NCBI RefSeq assembly: GCF_963678975.1
Contig: NC_089281.1
Coordinates: 1,116,001-1,180,000, forward strand
DNA: 64,000 bases
Reading direction: 5' to 3'
From: Dysidea avara
Lineage: Eukaryota > Porifera > Demospongiae > Dictyoceratida > Dysideidae
Of the stretch, positions 58,661 through 64,000 are shown in pieces (position 1 is the stretch's first letter; each line of letters begins with the position of its first letter). The translations under genes and the position numbers were made by a program. Under the pieces are notes generated by a model, which was given only the letters and a program-made list of their open reading frames with translations, did no database searches and was not told where the DNA came from.

Positions 58661-59031
58661 CTATATGATACAAAGGCAAATTTCAAGCTCTCAATAAGTC
58701 TCAAATTACTGCCAGTGTTCTCCCGTCGTTGGTTGTACTCTTTTACAGACTGAGAGTTGAAACGTCGAAATGGATGGTAATGCTCATTTACTAGCCGTTT
58801 CACAGCCTCCTCAATTTCTTCATAAGTCTCGAATCCTCTACCAACAGCTATTTCAGCCATATCCATGGCCACGAACGATTACTCAATATCTCTAAATTTT
58901 CCGCATCACATCGTGCCAGGAGGTAGACACAGTATCGATACAATCTGATCAGGTCACGTGACTCGATTGGTGTCGATAGCGTATTGGTGGCCCTTAGCGC
59001 CACCAACTAATTGGTGTTAATAGCAAAAGCC

Positions 59032-59240
59032 AAAAAAAAAACGAAGAAAAAATCGATACTTTGGCAACTCGTATCTCGGAAATGGCTGGAGCGATTTCCT
59101 CCAAATTTGGAATGTAGACTTCCCTAGCTGGCGTGCAACTCTGTAGCACATTTGGCTCCAATCGGATAAGGGATCACCGAGTTACTTTCTGTTAATATAC
59201 CCACAGTGTGGCGCGCCGGATTCTTGGGCCTGTAACAAAA
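59032..59240. repeat. family A copy 4, right part
   Basis: Continues CGAAGAAAAAATCGATACTT from the MULE insertion point, as at 27399, and ends with GTGTGGCGCGCCGGATTCTTGGG, the family A end. Confidence 0.75.
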
Positions 59241-59269
59241 TATTTGGTCCGGATGCATAAATGGTCCGG

Positions 59270-62186
59270 GTTATAAAATTAATGTCAATGGTAAAGCTAA
59301 GCCACTCGTCACTAGACTCACTACTTGTCATCACGGATTAGTTATAGCTCATAGTATAACTATTGCCGTACATAGTTTCAGCCACGTCTCTTTGACAGAG
59401 GCGTAATTGCCGTTCGAACTCATATCATCAGTAAACTCTTACCCTCCCCCACCAATCTTGAGATGTTGACTGTTGAACTAAAGCTACCCAAACGCCTAAT
59501 CTTATGTGTGGTATACCTTCCTCCTGATCCAACATCATCTCAAATTCGATCCCTATCAGATCACATATCACAGTTCCAGCAGTCACACAGTGTTGTTCTT
59601 CTAGGTGATTTTAATCTACCACATATAAACTGGGAAACAATGTGTGGTAATTGTCGAGCCTCTGAAGACTTATGCGACATGACCTTTGAATTGAATCTTG
59701 TCCAACTTATAACCTACCCAACACACATTCATGGCAACATACTTGACCTCATTCTTACCAATGACGAAGACCTCATCACAAATGTCTCAGTTAATTCTCC
59801 AGAATGTTCTCAGATTTCATCTGACCATTTCCCAATTTCCTTCAGTATTAACCAAAACTGTCTACCACTTCACAATACTACTACATTACAAGCTTATGAT
59901 TATTCAAAAGCTGACTTTACGAGTATGAATGACTTTATTTTAAATTCTAACATTGCTGACTGCTTAACCTGTGATGATGTTGAAAGCACTTGGTCTACCA
60001 TCAAATCGGTCATCTCAGAAGCAATGTCCTTGTTTATACCCAAGTTTCAGTTGTGATCTAATCAGTATCCAAAGTGGTTTAGTCGTGATATAAGGCATCA
60101 GTTGAAGTGCCTTCACACTCTCAGAAGAACTCATAAACGTTCACCCACTCCCCATAATACTGCTAAACTTCGTCTAGCTGATGAACATTTTCAACAAAGT
60201 GTAGCTTTGGCCAAATCTAATTATGAGTCTTCCCTCATAAACAGTTATGCCGAATCCTCTAATCCTGCTATCTATCACTATATTAGAAGTTATACTAAAT
60301 CTGGCACAATACCACCTACTGTACATCTCGATGACACTACAGCTTCAAGTGATGCTTCCCGAGCTAGTCTGTTCAATCGATACTTCCACTCAGTTTTTAC
60401 AGCTCCAACATCTTCTGAACAAACCATTCCATCACTCCATCCAGATCAAATAAATTCTCTAACATTCACTGACGATGAAGTATACTATGTTCTGTGCCAA
60501 CTTGACCCTAACAAAGCTACTGGTATCGACAAAATTAGTCCCAAGGTCCTCAAAAACTGTGCTTTCTCACTAACCCGTCCATTATGCCATCTTTTTAATC
60601 TCAGTCTGTCAACTGGGTCAATTCCTGAGGAGTGGAAGATTCATTTAATTGTACCTGTATACAAATCAGAAGATAGATCTTCAGTAAAGAACTATTGTCC
60701 GATCTCCCTCCTCAGCAACACGTCTAAAGTCCTTGAAACTTTAGTTTATAACAACATAATCAATCACACACTCAGCCATATCACAAATTGTCAATTTGGG
60801 TTCCTTCCTGGTAGATCAACTACCCAACAACTGTTGCTATACTTGAACAGCATTCATCAAGTCACCACTCAAGGCCATCAAATAGACTCTATTTATTTGG
60901 ATTTTCGCAAGGCCTTCGACAGTGTTCCACATATGAAACTGCTAAATAAATTGAAGTCTTGTGGAATCTCCGGTAATCTCCATAAGTGGTTCAGCAGTTA
61001 TCTACAGAATCGTCTACAATGTGTAAGAATCTGTAATTCCATTTCCAACTTACTTCCTGTCCTGTCTGGGGTGCCTCAAGGTAGCACCCTTGGCCCACTG
61101 CTCTTCCTGCTATACATCAATGACCTACCATCTGTCATAAAATTTTCAAGTATATTCCAGTTTGCTGATGATACCAAACTATCTAAAAGTATTGCTGTTT
61201 CTTCTGACCAACTGTGCTTACAAGAAGATCTCAACCATTTATTCACCTGGAGTGTTAACAATGATTTTAGATTCAGTGTACCCAAATGCATCCACCTGAG
61301 TTTCAACAGTAAATTCACTACCACATATTCTATTGATGGCTGCCCACTCCCACAGCTTCTTTCTCATCGTGACTTAGGTTTGCAGCTTTCATCAGATATG
61401 TCCTGGTTCAAGCACTATCAAATCATAACTGCTAAAGCCTATAAATATTTAGGACTGCTGAGGCGTGTCTTCCATAGCTGCCATTCTATCAGAGCCAGAA
61501 AACTTCTTTATTTAACTCTAGTGAGATCTCAGTTAACTTATTGCTCACAATTGTGGAATCCTTATATGATCAAAGATACCACTATTCTTGAAAAAGTACA
61601 AAGACGAGCCACCAAGTTCATTCTAGCTGATTATGTCAGTGACTATAAAACACGCTTACTCCGGGTAGGTATCTTACCTCTAATGTATATGCTCGATCTC
61701 TATGATATTATGTTCCTTGTCAAAGCTTTACAACAGCCATCTTCTCAATTTAACATATACAACTACATATCATTTAGCTCTTCCAACACCAGGTCTTCGT
61801 CTACTAACAAACTAAATCATGTCCGCACTAATAGTAACTATGCCAGAAACTTTTACTTTAATAGAATTCCCAGGATATGGAACCAATTACCTTGCATTGA
61901 CATCAACCAGTCCCTACCAGTCATCAAAGCTACTATTCAGAACTATTTATGGCAACACTTCACCACAAATTTCTCTCCTGACAACCCCTGCACCTATCAT
62001 TACTGCTGTAGATGCAGCAAGTGCTATGATTCTGGACTGACAATTAACTTTACTACATAAGTTTAATTAACTCCCGGCTGCCAGCACAGGTTGCTGGCAG
62101 ACCATCAATGCAACTTTTCTTCATCTATACCCACCTACACATGTATATTTGTAATTGTATGTTGCATTGTAATAATAATAATAACA
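59270..62186 (+). mobile_element. LINE (CR1/L2-like), nearly complete, one nonsense codon
   Basis: The frame is open from about 59400: an endonuclease C-terminal part (VVYLPPDPTSS, VVLLGDFNLPHINWE, GNILDLILTN, QISSDHFPIS), an in-frame TGA at 60054-60056, then 652 more codons in the same frame. RT motifs: KATGIDKISPKVLKN, FLPGRSTTQQLLLYLNS, YLDFRKAFDSVPHMKLLNKL, SGVPQGSTLGPLLFLLYIND, FQFADDTKLSKSI; then QLTYCSQLWNPYMIKD, KVQRRATKFILADYV; the C-terminus has FYFNRIPRIWNQLP and CTYHYCCRCSKCYD. The N-terminal part of the endonuclease is absent, so it is 5'-truncated. The 3' UTR carries a CAGCACAGGTTGCTGGCAG hairpin and ends in a TAA-repeat tail near 62165-62186. It is the reference for the fragments at 18735, 22171 and 41281. 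Confidence 0.88.
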
Positions 62187-62320
62187 AAACCAGGGCCACT
62201 TGGGTCCCAGGCCCTGGGCAACCATAATTGTACACTACAATAATTATAATAACATGATCGAGATACTCTAATAGAACAGTCAACGTACAGCAGTCTGGTA
62301 AATGTTCAGTAATATATAAC
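62187..62320. other. spacer with dispersed motif
   Basis: Contains CCAGGGCCACTTGGGTCCCA and one GATCGAGATACTCTAATAGA motif (62255-62274). No gene. Confidence 0.5.
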
Positions 62321-63638
62321 CAGGGGGCGGATTTTTGACTGCTCAAGGTACTAATCTCTTCGGTAAAGGTGTGCGAAGAAAGCATGCTGGAACTAGGGGG
62401 GTCTGGGGGCATGCCCCCTCCCCCCCAGGAAACTTTGAAAAATAGATGCTAAAATAAAATTTGAAAAATAGATATAGATGCTAAAATACTGCAATTTGGA
62501 GACATTTCCACATAAAATCCCTAATATTTTGCCTGTAGATATTTTATATACTGCCTTTAGATTATAGGTATGGCTCTCTGAAGCATTTTGTTAATGGAAA
62601 AGTTTGGGTAGGTACAGACAACCAAGAATAGGTGCATGTTAGAATAATAATGTTGAAAGTGGAAAATTTTGAAATTTGAACAATACAAGATTGAATCTGA
62701 GAGCATTTTCAATGGAAATTGTGTAAGTATTGCCATACATATTAACTACACAAGTAGATGAACAAAACCCTTTAAACAGACCAATGCACTTCATTGTATG
62801 TATAGGTGCAGGCAGATTTGGAAAAATTCCATAACAGAATCAACTACATGCTTCCAGGGAATGTTCTATTAGAGTAGTTAGCTGACTGCTCTATTAGAGT
62901 ATCTCGATCTTGTACACCTTCAATCAACGTTGAAACCGGGTCACTACTGCTGACCCGGATGACCCACTGACCCGGATTTGACCCGGATGTGACCCGGATT
63001 AATTAAAGCCGAGACGTGTTTCGGCTAGTCTCGAGCGAGCAAACGAGTCTAGATTTTGAGCGTTCGATTCGTGTTGAGTAAATATTGCAAAAGACCAAAA
63101 AAAAAAAAAAAAAAAAAAGGTCTTCAACTACTGACAATAGCTACCCCTCTCCATAGATACCCTCAGTTTCGTGCTGCATACTGCACTTACTAGCAAATGG
63201 GCGTAGCTGAGCGTATGTTGATAATGCGATAAGTGGGCGTGGCTCACGAAAGAGCTACGCGATAGCGTTTATAAGTTTCCACGTCGTCAAACGAACAATT
63301 TTCGTTTCTCACGTGATCCAATCCGGGTCAGACCCGGATAAATTGTAAACCGGGTCAGACCCGGATGACCCGGAGAAAATGTGACCCGGATGACCCGACC
63401 CGGTTTCAACGCTGCCTTCAATGCTGATCCGGGTCCTTGTTGCATAAACTTTAGCATAAATCCACTGATAATACCTTGAAAGATGTTTATAAGGTGGTTT
63501 TATGAGTATTTGTATTATTAGTGATCATATAATTATGCTAAGACAAAATTTTATTATAATACTCAACATATTGATCAAGTAAAGCCTAAACATGAGGTGG
63601 GGCTTCAGCTCCCAAAGCCCCCCTTGGATCCGCCCCTG
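62321..63638 (+). mobile_element. hAT-like element, copy 2, complete, 6-bp target duplication
   Basis: Ends CAGGGGGCGGATTTTTG / TTGGATCCGCCCCTG, flanked by exact TATAAC (62315-62320 and 63639-63644). Without its nested insertion it is about 820 bp and corresponds to the copy at 27456-28236 (reverse orientation). It contains G/C-rich GGGGTCTGGGGGCATGCCCC near one end. No transposase. Confidence 0.78.
62925..63414. mobile_element. hAT-type MITE nested in the previous element
   Basis: 490 bp with 18-bp TIRs CAACGTTGAAACCGGGTC / GACCCGGTTTCAACGCTG and an exact 8-bp duplication CCTTCAAT (62917-62924 and 63415-63422). The sister copy at 27693-27700 has the unoccupied site. Inside: many GACCCGG / CCGGGTC words near both ends and an AAGACC-oligoA-GGTC module (about 63091-63122). 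Confidence 0.88.
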
Positions 63639-63644
63639 TATAAC

Positions 63645-63940
63645 AGCTACAAATAAGCTGCTGAAACTAGTCACATGTTAAGTCACCCAAAATATTTTGA
63701 TTGGATAAGAAAAAAGTATAGATAGCTATGATTTATTATTTCTTTTTGCAGATAAATGTATAAGCTAGACATGGCCTGACACTATTAATTTTGCGTAAAC
63801 ATGAAACCTGAAGATGTCATAGAAGATGTCTTTATTATGGAACTATGAAACCTGAAGATGTCCTTAAACATGAAACCTGAAGATGTCTTTATTATTTATA
63901 GAGTGTTAGTCAATTTTTATATTCCGGCATACATTTTCAG
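63645..63940. other. probable intron with short tandem repeat
   Basis: 63798-63885 holds three copies of CATGAAACCTGAAGATGTC with spacers. It ends in a CATTTTCAG acceptor at 63932-63940. Confidence 0.5.
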
Positions 63941-64000
63941 GAACTACGTCGTGAGCAAGGATTTAATATTTACGTTCAGTGTAGCATCAACCATATTAAA
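63941..64000 (+). CDS. candidate exon of a host gene, runs off the window
   Basis: After the acceptor the frame reads ELRREQGFNIYVQ and stays open for 20 codons to the window end. The string EQGFxxYV recalls the first conserved segment of katanin-interacting protein (KATNIP/KIAA0556), but the following residues fit less well. With 20 codons this is a weak lead. Confidence 0.25.

Larger units (their letters stand above)
52937..58866 (-). pseudogene. ZSWIM3-like MULE transposase with SWIM and CXXC zinc fingers
   Basis: Six exons by splice signals: 58866-58661, 56854-54060, 54008-53850, 53748-53678, 53622-53509, 53104-52937; exons 2-6 join in phase. Order: N-terminal ZSWIM/FAR1-like part (FETYEEIEEAVKRLVNEHYH; RGKGVRPTQHHFALKCQAEL; LEHCHPIG); MULE DDE core with LMIDGTYNVNK (first Asp), VIVIDKDFTEIAVL (second Asp), FCQFHVIKCF and NNRLECSHSKLK (Glu); SWIM finger CSCSFWNTMLLPCRH; about 190 residues of 12-residue repeats; basic linker; CXXC finger RRCGECIGCTSVDCQKCSAC then DMVKYGGPGKKKQCC; C-terminus GTSHTWVDLCKPEWW and DVYALFPGNWLTDK. 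Lesions: a GT-repeat at the exon 2 acceptor puts exons 1 and 2 out of phase by two bases, TGA at 56660-56662, and a one-base frameshift near 55607-55656. Intron 1 (1.8 kb) is far longer than the others (52 to about 400 bp). Confidence 0.85.
50884..59031. mobile_element. 8.15-kb Mutator-like transposon (MULE)
   Basis: Inverted termini: 50884 to about 51045 (GGCTTTTGCTATTGACACCA) and, reversed, 59031 to about 58870 (GGCTTTTGCTATTAACACCA). They share long blocks such as CGAGTCACGTGACCTGATCA and GGCACGATGTGATGCGGAAA, so the TIRs are about 150-170 bp. Oligo-A stands on both sides (nine at 50875-50883, ten at 59032-59041), compatible with a 9-bp duplication of A. The host repeat continues across as CGAGG-oligoA-CGAAGAA, seen uninterrupted at 27385-27404. 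The cargo is the six-exon transposase gene on the minus strand. A short plus-strand frame beginning in the left TIR (50984-51223; HDVMRKVYRDIEHNARGHG) may be a vestigial second gene. A 178-bp pogo MITE and long noncoding tracts fill the rest. Confidence 0.85.

Overview
This window looks like accessory, transposon-rich DNA from an invertebrate animal. It is AT-rich, and several reading frames are split by GT-AG introns, some very short (47-189 bp). It carries CR1/L2-like LINEs, hAT, Mutator-like (MULE) and pogo-type DNA transposons, and minisatellites. Its compact introns, the ZSWIM3-like MULE and the mix of repeats would fit a sponge (demosponge), but that is inference and no sequence here proves it. 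No rRNA, tRNA, CRISPR array or bacterial operon was seen.

Layout. 1-1.5 kb: ends of two probable host genes facing each other. 2.6-14.5 kb: dispersed repeats, a 1.9-kb minisatellite, foldback elements, a 2.2-kb element with terminal inverted repeats (TIRs), and hAT-type MITEs. 14.6-18.7 kb: mostly featureless, with one large foldback element split by a MITE. 18.7-24 kb: a LINE tail, a frameshifted pogo-like transposase gene, and a convergent Ulp1-type protease gene. The protease gene is interrupted by a LINE that itself carries a HIRAN-like pseudogene and a MITE. 24-28.2 kb: hAT elements, a second minisatellite in inverted orientation and an assembly gap. 28.4-34.8 kb: a GT microsatellite, LINE scraps, a 123-bp satellite and a 75-bp satellite. 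37.8-40.8 kb: a LINE with an intact 986-codon endonuclease/reverse transcriptase ORF. 41-43.4 kb: a LINE split by a TA-flanked element, then a 450-bp MULE-type MITE. 45.4-48.1 kb: small candidate host exons, a pogo MITE, a foldback MITE and a frameshifted repeat-protein gene. 48.9-59.2 kb: a dispersed repeat hit first by a truncated LINE and then by an 8.15-kb MULE. 59.3-62.2 kb: a nearly complete LINE. 62.3-63.6 kb: a hAT element with another hAT element nested in it.

The most notable object is the 8.15-kb MULE (50884-59031). It has long TIRs and a 9-bp target duplication in an oligo-A run. It carries a six-exon gene encoding a ZSWIM3-like N-terminus, a MULE DDE transposase, a SWIM zinc finger, a 12-residue tandem repeat and, after a short intron, a canonical CXXC zinc finger of the class that binds unmethylated CpG in DNMT1/MBD1/CFP1. 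This copy appears dead (one stop, two frameshifts), but the domain combination suggests a transposase lineage that captured a CpG reader.

Many insertions could be dated relative to one another because another copy of the host repeat in this window preserves the empty site, or because target duplications (9 bp for MULE-type, 8/6/5 bp for hAT-like, TA for pogo-like) are exact. All domain assignments are by eye.
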